Assembly: GCF_905171765.1 (NCBI RefSeq) | Contig: NC_053395.1 | Location: forward strand, 185,646,156-185,710,155 | Origin: Bufo bufo | Lineage: Eukaryota > Chordata > Amphibia > Anura > Bufonidae | Reading direction: 5' to 3' | Length of the DNA stretch: 64,000 bases | Program-made: the position numbers and the translations under genes | The notes under the pieces: model-generated | Seen by the model: only the letters and a program-made list of their open reading frames with translations | Databases searched by the model: none | Told to the model about the DNA's origin: nothing | Shown: in pieces, positions 45,642-57,050 of the stretch | Layout of the letters: every line of letters starts with the position of its first letter | Position numbering within the stretch: the stretch's first letter is position 1

Positions 45642-46062
45642 TAAACTTGGTAAGCATACTGTAATAGGCCTCAATTATCAAAGCCGTCTCGTAAAAAAGT
45701 GGTATTGCTGACCTTGGGTTCAGCTTTCATTTTCTATACCAATAATTTGCTGCTATAAATACAGAGGACACTTTTTTTCTCACGGTTTTGATATATCAGG
45801 CGCAGGATTTGCTACTATATAAATAAAAAAAATAAAAAAAACAATAGTTAATTTAGGCTCGTCACACCTGCATCATGGCTTCCGTTTCGAATCACTCCCA
45901 CAATGCACTGTTGGCTCTGTCATATAACCGACGCCGCCTGCACCAAATGACCCCTGCTGTCTTATAATTAGGTCCATTGGGTTTTGACAGAAACCTCACT
46001 GGAGGCCTCCAAACTAGCCTATGACGCAGGTGTGAACAGAGCCTTACATTGTCTGTACTTAC
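45642..46062 (-). other. RAPGEF4 intron next to the exon donor
   Basis: No repeat boundary recognised. The donor GTAAGT of the exon occupies 46062-46057. Confidence 0.5.
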
Positions 46063-46205
46063 ACGTAACCCCCTTTTCCAAGCTCTCATAATATCCACAG
46101 AAGCAGATCTGCTGAAGTAAATTAGGATGGAATCTCTCGAAAGCCTTCACTTCTTTCAGACGGGCGAATATTATGTCTACGTCTTCTCCTGAACGCTCCA
46201 CTGGC
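46063..46205 (-). CDS. rapgef4: RAPGEF4 (EPAC2) internal exon: helices before CNBD-A
   Basis: A 143-nt exon with acceptor TTTCCAG| and a consensus donor ACGT|GTAAGT. It begins at the last base of a codon (phase 2) and ends after the first base of the next split codon. The peptide is [19 protein letters not shown] followed by [21 protein letters not shown] and SLEKGVT. The [34 protein letters not shown] pattern is characteristic of the EPAC2 N-terminus, leading into its first cyclic-nucleotide-binding domain. The open frame of 46019-46216 that covers it starts from an ATG formed in intron sequence and is not the real start. The first coding exon must lie further right, probably beyond 64000. 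Confidence 0.93.
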
Positions 46206-46625
46206 CTGGAAAGCAATCAAAATATAGAAACTCAAAGTCATGAAAGTAGGTGACAGATTAGAATATGACTCATAAAGTGCGAGAAATATTAGATTGCAAA
46301 GATTTACACCGAGGCTCGTAGGTCGGGATTCGTGTGAAGCCGACACTGGGACATGGGGGTGAAGCAGCAATTGGTAAGACACGATTTGACAGCTGTCGCA
46401 CCATGGAACAAATACATGGAACAACCTGTACATTGACCTGAGAGATACAATACACAGACCCTGTAGATGTACTGTACATTGATGAATCGCTGAGTGGTAG
46501 TTTTATCTTAAAGGGGGTCTTCTGGGTGTTTTCACCAAGCACTGAAGAGGGAGGGGGGGTGTGGTGAATGGAGAACAGTTAGATCAGGGGATGCGATAGG
46601 CTAACCCAAAAATGTGTTTTTAGGG
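46206..46625 (-). other. RAPGEF4 intron upstream of exon 46063-46205
   Basis: Reads as unique-looking sequence with a G-rich run at 46545-46560. No exon for the gene's N-terminal residues was found here. Confidence 0.45.
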
Positions 46626-46631
46626 AGCGCT

Positions 46632-47400
46632 TAAAGGGTTTCAGTCACCCCAATTTTCGCTATTAAACAAGCTGACATTATAGATGTGAAAATGTCACCT
46701 GAATTTAAGGCTGCATTTCTTTTATTTAAAGGGAACCTGTCACCGGGATTTTGTGTATAGAGCTGAGGACATGGGTTGCTAGATGGCCGCTAGCACATCC
46801 GCAATACCCAGTCCCCATAGCTCTGTGTGCTTTTATTGTGTAAAAAAACGATTTGATACATATGCAAATTAACCTGAGATGTGTCCGGTACGTGAGATGA
46901 GTCAGGGACAGGACTCATCTCAGGTTAATTTGCATATGTATCAAATCGGTCTTTTGACACACTAAAAGCACACAGAGCTATGGGGACTGGGTATTGCGGA
47001 TGTGCTAGTAGCCATCTAGAAACCCATGTCCTCAGCTCTATACTCAAAATCCCGGTGACAGGTTCCCTTTAAGTATCCCCCCGGTTTCGTGTAATTTTAA
47101 CTTTTATTATATGCAAATTAGCCTGTAGGAGCAGGGGCTGCTCCTAGAGGCTCCGTTCGCCCACCTCATTTCCACGCCCTTCTGTCTTGATTGACGGGGC
47201 CAGGCCAGAGTTGGTTATCCTGCTGGCCCCGTCTGCCATGTAAATCTCGCGCCTGCGCCGCCCCGTTCAGTATTCGGCGCAGGCACAGTGAGAGTCGGCA
47301 GCCGAATACTGATTTAAATGGCTGCTGATTGCTACTGGAAACAGTCAACAAGCTTGTCAGCAGAGACATCCCCAACAGCTTAAAAGGTCTGCATGTACAT
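46632..47400. mobile_element. T2-like MITE family member interrupted by another MITE
   Basis: CTTAAAGGGTTTCAGTCACC (from about 46631) is a T2-type left end. The body continues after the nested element with AATTTTAACTTTTATTATATGC, AAATTAGCCTGTAGGAGCAG and the GGGGCCAGG region related to 2414-2908. A clear right end was not found. Confidence 0.55.
46730..47068. mobile_element. T2/Kolobok-like palindromic MITE, TTAA target
   Basis: Ends AGGGAACCTGTCACCGGGAT and ATCCCGGTGACAGGTTCCCT, flanked by TTAA at 46726-46729 and 47069-47072. The arms mirror one another around about 46900 with few differences (for example AATTAACCTGAGATG with CATCTCAGGTTAATT). 339 bp, non-coding. Confidence 0.88.
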
Positions 47401-47791
47401 GTTAAAGGGGTTGTCTCACTTCAGCAAATGGCATTTATCATGTAGACAAAGTGAATACAAGGCACTTACTAATGTATTGTGATTGTCCATATCTCCTCCT
47501 TCGCTGGCTTGATTAATTTTTCCATCACATTATACACAGCTCGTATCCAGAGGTTATGACCACCCTGCAATCCATCAGCAATGGTCATGCTTGCACACTA
47601 TAGGAAAAAGCACCAGCTTATGTGTGCTCCCGCGGTCTTGGCCACCAGAGAGGCTGGCACTTTTTCTTAAAGTGCCAGCCTCTCTGGTGGCCAAGTCCGC
47701 GGGAGCACACATAGGCTGGTGCTTTTTCCTATAGTGTGCAAGCATGACCATTGCTGATGGATTGCAGGGTGGAGATATGGACAATCACAGT

Positions 47792-49551
47792 TAGGGCTGC
47801 AGCTATCGACTATTTTTGTGATAGAGTATTCTATCGCTTAGGCCTCCTGCACACGAACGTATTTTTTTGCGGTCCGCAAAAACGGGTCCCGTTTTCCCGT
47901 GATCCGTGACCGTTTTTTCGTCCGTGGGTCTTCCTTGATTTTTGGAGGATCCACGGACATGAAAAAAAAGTCGTTTTGGTGTCCGCCTGGCCGTGCGGAG
48001 CCAAACGGATCCGTCCTGAATTACAATGCAAGTCAATGGTGACGGATCCGTTTGACGTTGACACAATATGGTGCCATTTCAAACGGATCCGTCCCTATTG
48101 ACTTTCAATGTAAAGTCTGGAGTCCCTTTTATACCATCGGATCGGAGTTTTCTCCAATCCGATGGTATATTTTAACTTGAAGCGTCCCCATCACCATGGG
48201 AACGCCCCTATGTTAGAATATACTGTCGGATATGAGTTAGATCGTGAAACCTCATTTCCGACAGTATATTCTAACACAGAGGCGTTCCCATGGTGATGGG
48301 GACGCTTCAAGTTAAAATATACCATCGGATTGGAGAAAACTCCAATTGTACTATTGTACTATTGCTATGTAACCATGGCAACCAGGACTGTAGTAGCGTC
48401 CTGGTTGCCATGGTTACCGATCGGAGCCCCAGCGATTAAACTGGGACTCCGATCGGAACTCCGCTGCCACCAATGATGATGGGGAGGGGGGAGATGGGAG
48501 GCCGCACACTGGCCACCAATGTTGTTAATGCTATAGAGGGAGGGGGGGCCGATGGGGGGCGCACACTGTGCCACCAAGGAATTATTACAATAGAGGGAGG
48601 GAGGGGGGGGGGGGGCGCACAGCAGGGGGCAGTCTTGTACACAGTTTGTAGTGTATTCTAACTAGAAGCGTCCCCATCACCATGGGAACGCTTCTGTGTT
48701 AGAATATACTGTCGGTTCTGAGTTTTCACGAAGTGAAAACTCAGCTTTGAAAAAGCTTTATGCAGACGGATCTTCGGATCCGTCTGTATAAAAACTAACC
48801 TACGGCCACGGATCACGGACACGGATGCCAATCTTGTGTGCATCCGTGTTCTTTCACGGACCCATTGACTTGAATGGGTCCGTGAACCGTTGGCCGTGAA
48901 AAAAATAGGACAGGTCATATTTTTTTCACGGCCATGAAACACGGATCACGGATGCGGCTGCAAAACGGTGCATTTTCCGTTTTTTCCACGGACCCATTGA
49001 AAGTCAATGGGTCCGCGAAAAAAAACGGAAAACGGCACAACGGCCACGGGTGCACACAACGGTCGTGTGCAGGAGGCCTTAATCTAACGATTAATCGAGT
49101 ACTCTAATAACAAAAAACTAATTAAAAGAACACTTTTCTTTATAAAAACTCCTCAGCTGTCCCCCATGCCATCAGCTCCCTCCCCCCCCCCCCCCCAGTG
49201 CCACCCTGTCCCCCTCCTAGCCATGTCCCCAGCGCCAGTACTTACCTTTCCTGTAGGGGCGCTGCTCCACAGCTCCTTCATCTTCTTCAAGCGCTGCACT
49301 GTCATCCTGACGTCACACAGCGTCGGGTCATAGTTCGCTGCTTACGTGCACTATGACCTGACGATGTGTCAGGATACAGTGCAGCGAGGTACGGGCGGGC
49401 GGATAACCACGGAGCGGTGAGTATATATCAAGCGCTTCACTCCCGCTCCATGGTCACATGACACAAACGAATCCTCGATGCAAAATATTTGCATCAGGGA
49501 TTTTTTGGGTGTCGAATTACTCGATTCAATCGAGAAATCGTTTCAGCCCTA
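47792..49551. mobile_element. hAT MITE nested in the T2-like element
   Basis: Ends TAGGGCTGCAGCTATCGA and ATCGTTTCAGCCCTA, flanked by ATCACAGT (47784-47791) and ATCACAAT (49552-49559), an 8-bp duplication with one difference. Contains ATTAATCGAGTACTC, a word typical of vertebrate hAT MITEs of this terminus type. A Harbinger-like element splits it at 47841. A C run lies near 49181-49197. Confidence 0.82.
47841..49078. mobile_element. Harbinger-like palindromic element nested in the hAT MITE
   Basis: Ends GGCCTCCTGCACACGAACG and GGTCGTGTGCAGGAGGCC, flanked by TTA at 47838-47840 and 49079-49081. The 1,238-bp interior holds further palindromes: 48128-48348 (ATACCATCGGAT.. with its complement), GCGTCCCCATCACCATGGGA in both orientations, and a G-run at 48600-48614. 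No transposase frame. Confidence 0.8.
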
Positions 49552-49632
49552 ATCACAATACATTAGTAAGTGCCTTGTATTTACTTTCTCTACATGATAA
49601 ATGCCATTTTCTGAAGGGAAACAACCCCTTAA

Positions 49633-50622
49633 CGCCCCTTTCACACGGGCGTTGCGGATTGGGGCCGGATGCGTTCAGGGTAAATGGTGCGATTTTGACA
49701 CTAAAACAAGTCAGTTTTCACTGCGATTGCGTTCCATGTTTGCGTTTTTTCCGCGCGGGTGCAAAACATTGTAATGAGTTTTGCACGTGCGTGAGAAAAA
49801 TCGGCATGTTTGGTACCCAGACCCGAACTTCTTTACAGAAGTTCGGGTTTAGGTTAGGTGTTGTGTAGATTTTATTATTTTCCCTTATAACATGGTTATA
49901 AGGAAAAATAATAGCATTCTTACTACAGAATGCATAGTACAATAGGGCTGGAGGGGTTAAAAAAAATAATTTAACTCACCTTAATCCACTTGATCGCACA
50001 GCCCAGCTTCTCTTCTGTCTTCTTCGAGGAATAGGACCTTTGATGACGTCACTGCGCTCATCACATGGTCCATCACATGATCTTTTACCATGGTGATGGA
50101 TCATGTGACGGACCATGTGATAAGTGCAGTGACGTCATCAAAGGTCCTTTTGCTGTGCACAGCAAAGAAGACAGAAGAGAAGCCGGGCTGCGCGATCAAG
50201 TGGATTAAGGTGAGTTATATTATTATTATATTTTTTTAACCTCTCCAGCCCTATTGTACTAAGCATTCTGTATTAAGAATGCTATTATTTTCCCTTATAA
50301 CCATGTTATAAGGGAAAATAATAATGATCGGGTCCCCATCCCAATCGTCTCCTAGCAACCGTGCGTGAAAGTCGCACCGCATCCGCACTTGCTTGCGATT
50401 TTCATGCAGCCCCATTCACTTCTATGGGGCCTGCGTTGCGTCAAAAACGCAGAATATAGAACATGCTGCGATTTTCACTCAATGCACAAGTGATGCGTGA
50501 AAATCACAGCTCGTGTGCACAGCTCTATAGAAATGAATGGGTCCGGATTCAGTGCGGGTGCAATGCGTTCACGTCACGCATCGCAACCGCGCGGAAAACT
50601 TGCTCGTGTGAAAGGGGCCTTA
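49633..50622. repeat. ~1-kb palindrome of the TTCACACGGGC family
   Basis: Left end GCCCCTTTCACACGGGCG, right end TCGTGTGAAAGGGGCC. Arms mirror each other around about 50090 (CATGATCTTTTACCATGGTG), with ATTTTCCCTTATAACATGG and CCATGTTATAAGGGAAAAT in matching positions. Related to 19435-20622. No coding region. Confidence 0.78.
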
Positions 50623-51351
50623 GGCTCCAGAGGTTCCATCGGCAGTCCTGGCAGATTTTACAGAAGGATCTGTATTGCTTTTCCTGTCAAATAGCAGACA
50701 CCACAATGGAACCTGGTGGACCCAATGATAAACATGTGTAATGTACCTTTCTCACATAAAGGTCTCAAACTGCAGAGATGATTGTAGAGCAGGAAAGTCA
50801 GTGGCCACCTTATAGGCACTCGCCCCCAAGTGTCAATTTCATAGGAAGCCAGTTCATCTCTCGGTATAGCTTTTGGAGTGTGAGAGGAAACACATGCATA
50901 CATAGGTAGATAATATGAACACTACACAGATGTTGCCCTTAGTCCAATTTGAATTGAGGAGCCCATGGCTGCAAGGTACTGTAGCAGTGCTAACTACTGA
51001 ACCACCATGCGGCAGTCCACCAGGCATCTGTCATGAGAAGGATCCAGAAATGCATTGTGAGGTCTGTCATACAGAAAACCCACAATGCATGTGTGAATAA
51101 GGCATCACCCTGTTGGTCAGGACCCCCACATCCCTGGTAATATTCTGTCAAAAACTACCGCCTTCAGTTTTTAGGAGATGGACCAAGGAAATACTTCAGA
51201 CACTGCTAAAGCGCCTACCAGGTTTCACACTGTCGGGGTATTTTACGAATGATGGTGACTAAAGGGGTAACAAATCATTGGGCAAAACACTTCACTTTCT
51301 AAGCTATATTTCGATGCATTTTTGTTTAATTTATTTTTACAGTGGCCCCAT
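50623..51351. other. Intronic sequence without recognised features
   Basis: Read on both strands; no exon, terminal repeat or RNA gene found. Confidence 0.4.
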
Positions 51352-51585
51352 AAAGGGGTTATGTCATGATTGATATAAAAAGTTCATGACAATCTCTTTC
51401 TAGCAAAGCTAGAACCAGCCCTGTACCTCACATGGATCCAGAGATCTGCACATTCATTGCTCTAATAGCTCAGCTAGATTATGTTCAGCTGGGCAGCTCA
51501 GGGGACGTGTCCCTTCTGCTGCAGCTCTCTCTCTGTAACTACCACAGCTTCTAACAGAACATATGGCTACTGGCAGTTGAAGATT
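51352..51585. repeat. Dispersed repeat, copy 2 (see 958-1215)
   Basis: ATAAAGGGGTTATGTCATGA then words shared with 958-1215 in order. The AAAGGGG terminus suggests a T2-like end. Confidence 0.6.
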
Positions 51586-51587
51586 TA

Positions 51588-51768
51588 AGCCTCATTAACA
51601 CGTCAGTGTTCGGTCAGTGATTTCCATCAGTGATTTTGAGCCAAAACGGTGCGGCTCTAAACACAGAACAGGTGCAGGTCTCTCCATTATACCTTATGTC
51701 TGTGGGGCTCCTATCCTGGTTTTGGCTCACAATCACCGATGGGAAAACACTGACGTGTGAATAAGGCT
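51588..51768. mobile_element. Short Harbinger-like MITE, TTA target
   Basis: 181 bp. Ends AGCCTCATTAACACGTCAGT and ACTGACGTGTGAATAAGGCT, with TTA at 51585-51587 and 51769-51771. Confidence 0.7.
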
Positions 51769-51771
51769 TTA

Positions 51772-52081
51772 AACTGAGCACATTCAACCAGCTCAGAGAA
51801 ATAAAAAATAAGGAGAAGAAGAAACAGCAGGTGGCGCTATACAGATACATTTTATTGAATAGCTCACTGGCTATACAAAATGTTTAATTACATGTAATTA
51901 CCAAAAGTATTCAGATCCAGGTGCTGGTTTTAAAAAAGGTAGAATATGTTTCAGGACACAACCCCTTTAAGCAACAATACTCTCAACACACAATACAATG
52001 CTCCTTCTTTGTCTATTCAAAGAAAAAACATTCAATGCCGAGACACCGCACAGGCATTTCACTGGTAAAACACCTGTATAA
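51772..52081. other. Intronic sequence without recognised features
   Basis: AT-rich; ACAACCCCTTTAAGC at about 51958 resembles a T2-like right end without a partner. Confidence 0.4.
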
Positions 52082-52408
52082 GGGCTCGTTTACACGAACG
52101 TGTTAAGCCCGTGCCCGTGCTGTGGACCGCAAATTGCGGTCTGCAATGCACGGGCACCGTCCGTGGGGCAGGCGCATGGGGATCGCAGACCCATTCACTT
52201 GAATGGATCCGCGATCCTTCTGTTCCGCAAAAAGATAGAGCAAGTTCTATCTTTTTGAGGTGCGGAAGCATGGAATGTAACCCCAGAAAGCACTCCGTAG
52301 TGCTTCCGTAGTGTTCCGCATCTCCGGACCCATTAAAATGAATGGGTCCGCATCAGTGATGCTGAATGGCCACGGAACGTTGCCCGTGTATTGCGTGTGA
52401 ACGAGCCC
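52082..52408. mobile_element. Harbinger-like palindromic MITE, TAA target
   Basis: Ends GGGCTCGTTTACACGAACG and GTGTGAACGAGCCC, flanked by TAA at 52079-52081 and 52409-52411. Contains TCACTTGAATGGATCCGCG and the complement pair around AGATAGAGCAAGTTCTATCT. 327 bp. Related fragment at 11109-11421. Confidence 0.8.
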
Positions 52409-52411
52409 TAA

Positions 52412-54191
52412 GGTTAATGTGTGTCCAAATTCTGGTACTCTGTTCCGGCATATGCCAGACCCCATCGAAGCCTGACAGATCCCAATCACTATAATGGGGT
52501 CCGTTGAAATTCCAGCATGAATACAGGCATTCTGCCGGGTAAAATACCACTGTGGGAGTTCATCCTTTTTTGCCGAAATGTGTACTAGAGGCTCATGCCA
52601 TAGCTTCTAACCAAAATGTGAACCTAGCCTTACCGAGGTATATGCACACCTCTCTACAAAACATTGTGGTATTACATGTCCTTTACTATTCCCTACTTGC
52701 GCTAGTAAAAAAAAAAAAAAAATATATATGAATTTCATGAGCTTTTCATTGCAGTTTTACTAGAATTTTCATCCATCTATCCATTCTTTAAAGAGCCTCT
52801 GTCAGCATGAGCACTAGGGGAATAGCAGCAGCGGTGCTACAAGTGTTATGCCGGCCCCTCGGTGCTCAAACTGCCTAAATAGCACAATTAAAAAAGTCCA
52901 CATATCTTCGCAGTGGAGCAAGCTAAAAAATAAAAAAGTGTTGTTTTAGCATGATTAACCCTACCAGGCAACATGCCTGGTTTAATAGGGCTGATCATGC
53001 TGACAGAGGCTCTTTAACATGTTTTCTTTGGAGTTTCTTTTTTCTTCTAAAGAAAAGCCTATGGGAAAACGGCAGATAAAAATGCCATACCTAGAGCATG
53101 CTATGTTTAAAAAAACACCAAGGACTCAAAGAAATGCTAGAAAAATGTCTTCCCCAAAAAAATCATTGCTTGCAGCGCGTTTTATTTGTCACTATTGTCT
53201 TTCAGCTAACCAAATGCAGCATTTCGTGGGCAAAAAAGTGCATGTAAAAAGACTAGGAAAACACCATTTCTAGAACCAATTTCTAGTTTTCCATAGAGAT
53301 TTCATCACAGCCTACAATATTTTTTATCAATGGTAATCCCGGAATAAATCCTGAGGGACCACCATATGAGTTGTGCTGTTTGCTTCATCTGCAGCCCCCT
53401 GCTGAAGACTGAAAGCAGTAAATATGGTGACAAAGAATACTACGTCGTCAACACTAGAGGTCCCCAGAATCCGTGCTAAATTGTGGCCAAAGATTGCATA
53501 CAATTAAATCACGCAGACAACTGCAGACTCAATTCAGTCTATGTTACTTGTATTGGCTTTGACTGCATTGTCATCCTATAAATACAATTCATCCTAAAAA
53601 ATTCATGTCAACGTCCCTATACTTAAGGTTTTTTCAGTCTTTGCTTAAAGGGGTTGTTCACCTTTTGGGGGGAGTTTAGGCAGACCCAACCCACCTTCCT
53701 GATGAGACCCCAAAAAGAAGCATACTTACCTGTTCCCTGCCACAGGGTCCCAGCTCCATCATTGCCCTGCTTCCACCACCTCGCTGATGTTCCACGCTGT
53801 CATGTCCACTTTCATGCCAATGACTGGCTGCAGCGGTGACCTAGCCCCCTTGCATCACGTGACCAAATGGTATGAAGCAAGGGACATGCGTCAAATTGAA
53901 TGTTGACAGAAGGGGATGTGAACAAGGCAGCAATGGCCAGGCACCTACGAAGCACGGAACCAGCAGTGGGGAGCAGGATAGTATACCCAACCCCTCCCTG
54001 CCAAAAAAAGGTTAACAGCCCCTTTAACTTTGCGAATAGTTCACTTTATCTTGTACTGATTTTGAGTTATATGAGTTCTCTAGAGTTAAATAAAAATTTG
54101 AGAAGCAGCTGTAAATGATAAAAAAAATAAAAAAAATTTACATTTTCTCCCCTGCCCCTTCCAGTGCTGATCTCCGGATCTGCAGAGCTAA
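52412..54191. other. Intron with MITE fragments only
   Basis: CAAAATGTGAACCTAGCC before TTA (about 52614-52633) is a Harbinger-like right end. TTAAAGGGGTTGTTCACC (53646-53663) is a T2-like left end and CAGCCCCTTTAAC (about 54016) a possible partner. A poly-A/AT run lies at 52709-52730. No gene was recognised. Confidence 0.45.
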
Positions 54192-54689
54192 GGCTACTTT
54201 CACACCTGCATTCAGGTGTCCGCTCGTGAGCTCCGTTTGAAGGGGCTCACGAGCGGTCCTGAACGCAGCCGTCTGGCTCTAATGCATTCTCAGTGGAGGC
54301 GGATCCACTGAGAATGCATCCGCCTGCCAGCGCTCAGCCTCCGCTCCGCTCAGTGAGCGGACACCTGAACGCTGCTTGCAGCGTTCGGGTGTCCGCCTGG
54401 CCGTGCAGAGGCGAGCGGATCCGTCCAGACTTATAATGGAAGTCAATGGGGACGGATCCGCTTGAAGATGACACCATATGGCTCAATCTTCAAGCGGATC
54501 CGTTCCCCATTGACTTTCAATGTAAAGTCTGAACGGATCCGCTCAGGCTACTTTCAGACTTAGAAAATTTTCTAAGTTATAATGCAGACGGATCCGTTCT
54601 GAACGGATGCAAACGTCTGCATTATAGGAGCGGATCCGTCTGATGAAACATCAGACGGACCCGCTCCGAACGCTAGTGTGAAAGTAGCC
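54192..54689. mobile_element. Harbinger-like palindromic MITE, TAA target
   Basis: Ends GGCTACTTTCACACCTGCA and CGCTAGTGTGAAAGTAGCC, flanked by TAA at 54189-54191 and 54690-54692. Rich in CGGATCCG. 498 bp, same family as 21076-21506 and 45157-45641. Confidence 0.85.
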
Positions 54690-54788
54690 TAACTTAATTT
54701 TCTTAGTGGTGATGTTCCAAGCACACAGATCATCGTACAGACCATCACTGGCCTCAATAGCATATGGCACGTCACTGCTGAGGCCAGT

Positions 54789-54955
54789 AATTTTATAACA
54801 AGACACGGAGGCTCGTATTGCATCACTCTTTCTTTACTGAATTCCACAGCAGCAAAGAATTAACATAAAAAAATCAAGGACAAACCCCCAAATAACCCCT
54901 CCCATAAACCAGTCCATAAATAGGTCCTCTCTTGTCATATCTTCCTCTTTCTTTG
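54789..54955 (+). repeat. DIRS left inverted terminal repeat
   Basis: ACAAGACACGGAGGCTCGTA through GTCATATCTTCCTCTTTCTTT. Reverse complement of the right terminal repeat over about 150 bp. Confidence 0.9.
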
Positions 54956-55644
54956 CTGCTGCCCAGCAGATAAGTGTCTCTTTATTTCGACTAATGAAGT
55001 TATTTTTCTTACTGTATTAATATTAGAAGGTTTTAGATCTTGTCTTTTTATCTTATAGCCTTTTGATGTTAATTCCCTTGGTCTTAATAATCTAGTGATA
55101 TATACTGTGCCCTGTTTCGTTTTGCCCTATTTCTTATTGTCTTGGACAAAATTGTCCTTCCTTCATTCTAGTTTGATCGCTTGTTCTTCTGTTCGATTTC
55201 GCTTGTTCTTATTCTATATTATATTACACTTGTACCTCATCTTTTCCTTTTCATGCGTTCCCGGCGCCATTGCTCCTCTATCAGGTAAGCGGTTCGCGCT
55301 TCTTGCCGTCCGAAGTCTCGCGATCTCCGAGACTTTGGCGGCATTCGCTTTTGGGGGGCGGGGCGCGCCGGGCCCGAGATTCTTGGGCGCCATCTTGCTT
55401 ACCCTCCTCTGACTTCTTCTTGCAGCTGCCGGCAGCCGCCGGCTCCTAGGATTACATTGCGGCCGCCATCTTATTACTCCTTGAGTGTAGGGGGAGTTTC
55501 TTATCTCCTCCCCCTCCACCCTCTATTCCGTTTCCGGTGACGCCGTCCTCTGCACGTCTGCATCGGTACCTGCGCCTGCCTGCTCTCTTAGATTCTCTAC
55601 TGTTATTTGTCTTTGTTCTCTCCAGGAGTGACTAACTCCTTAAC

Positions 55645-57050
55645 ATGTCTCTACCCAGCGATATCCCTTTGTCCCTTGTGAACCCTACCACCAGCTCCAT
55701 TACGCCCCCTGTTGGTTCTAGTCTCATTCATGCTGAGTCCCATGTACTGGATTTACAGCAATCCATTTTTACAGCTATTGCTAATGCCATGGGCAATATG
55801 TCCTCTATGATTTCCCAATCTGTTTCTCAAGTGCTTAGAGCACAAAACCCGGTCGCCACCCCCACTGTTAACCCTACTCCTGTTACCTCCAGAATTGATC
55901 GTGTAGATGGCTTAGTTCCATCAAAAGACAACGTGCCTAGGTCACGTAAGAGAGCCTGCCCGCGCCAGGCGGACAAAGCGTGCCCCTGGAAGTCCGCTCG
56001 GGCTCGTCCCGAATCCAGTTCTGACTCTGATATTGAGTCTAATGAGGAGGTTTTGAGTGAGGATCATTATTCCTCTGAAATAGACCTTGAAGGGGTCCGG
56101 GTGGCTGACGAGTTTAAAAGGGTTTTCTCCCCCACATCCCCCCCCCTTCTGGCGCAGGTCCAGAAACTGGTACCCCGGGACCTGACTCCCTTATTAATCC
56201 ACAGGGCGAACCCCTGTTTGACCCAGACAGCCTTCACCATCCTAGGTCGGCAGAATGGTTAGTGGGCCACATCCCTCATGTGGCCCACTATTTGGAGAAT
56301 AGGGTGAGAAAGCCACTCTCCAAGGAGACCCGTAATAAGTTAAAGGCTGAATGCCCCCGGCCCTTAATACCAAATAAAGTGTGTGAGACACCAAACGTGG
56401 ATCCAAAAATGATCCAATTCCTTTCCAAATCGGGCTTTAATCCCCGCAAAAGGCCTAGACTCCGCTCTTCGGGCTTGTCAGGACAAGCTCCTAGACAGTT
56501 TAGGGCCCCTGACAAAAAATTTTGAAATGGCTGAAACTGCCAGATCTGAGGGTACGGCCATAGACCCAGAAGAACTAAGTGGCTGGATGCAGCGCACCAT
56601 TTGTTTAATAGGAAATGTCAATTCCTCACTCTCCATTGAACGAAGAAAGGCTCTTCTTATGAAGATCGAACCCAAATTTTCTAATATGGCACTAACTGAG
56701 ACGGGTAAGGAGGCTCAGGGGCTCCTCTTTGGTGATAGCTTTATCAAAGATCTAGGAAAATTTGTGGGAGCGTTTACTGCACTTGATAAAGCGCAAAGCT
56801 CCATGCGCAAGGTGTTCCATGGGCGTGTCTCTAGTAGGGCCGGCAGCTTCAGGGGCCGACTGTCCGGCCGTGTCCACTTCCAGACGCGTGGAAATGCTCG
56901 AGGTCCCTATAATCAACGTCCCTCCTTCTTCCCTTCCAGGGGTCAATTGTACCGTCCCAGAGGATTCAGAGGCTCTTTTGGTTCAAGACGTCCACTCGGC
57001 AAGTCCTCAAAACCTATGGTTTTCTTCCAGCCATTGTATCGGGGGCAGAC
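55645..57050 (+). pseudogene. DIRS gag-like gene, frameshifted
   Basis: Starts ATG 55645 (MSLPSDIPLSLVNPT). The first part is Ser/Thr/Pro-rich with an acidic patch (SSSDSDIESNEEVLSED), followed by basic residues. The frame moves at the C run 56138-56146 and again at the A run 56448-56451, then resumes the original frame from about 56452 through MAETARSEGTAIDPEELSGW to an Arg/Gly-rich end (GRVSSRAGSFRGRLSGRV, near 56820-57000) that could bind RNA. It overlaps the start of the RT gene in another frame, a common DIRS layout. No enzyme motif is seen. Confidence 0.72.

Larger units (their letters stand above)
47406..49628. mobile_element. T2-like palindromic MITE hosting two nested elements
   Basis: Outer ends AGGGGTTGTCTCACTTCAGC and TTTTCTGAAGGGAAACAACC.., flanked by TTAA at 47402-47405 and 49629-49632. 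Its own palindrome is centred at about 47667 (CACTTTTTCTTAAAGTGCC). Its right arm is split by a hAT element at 47792. Without inserts it would be about 460 bp. Confidence 0.8.
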
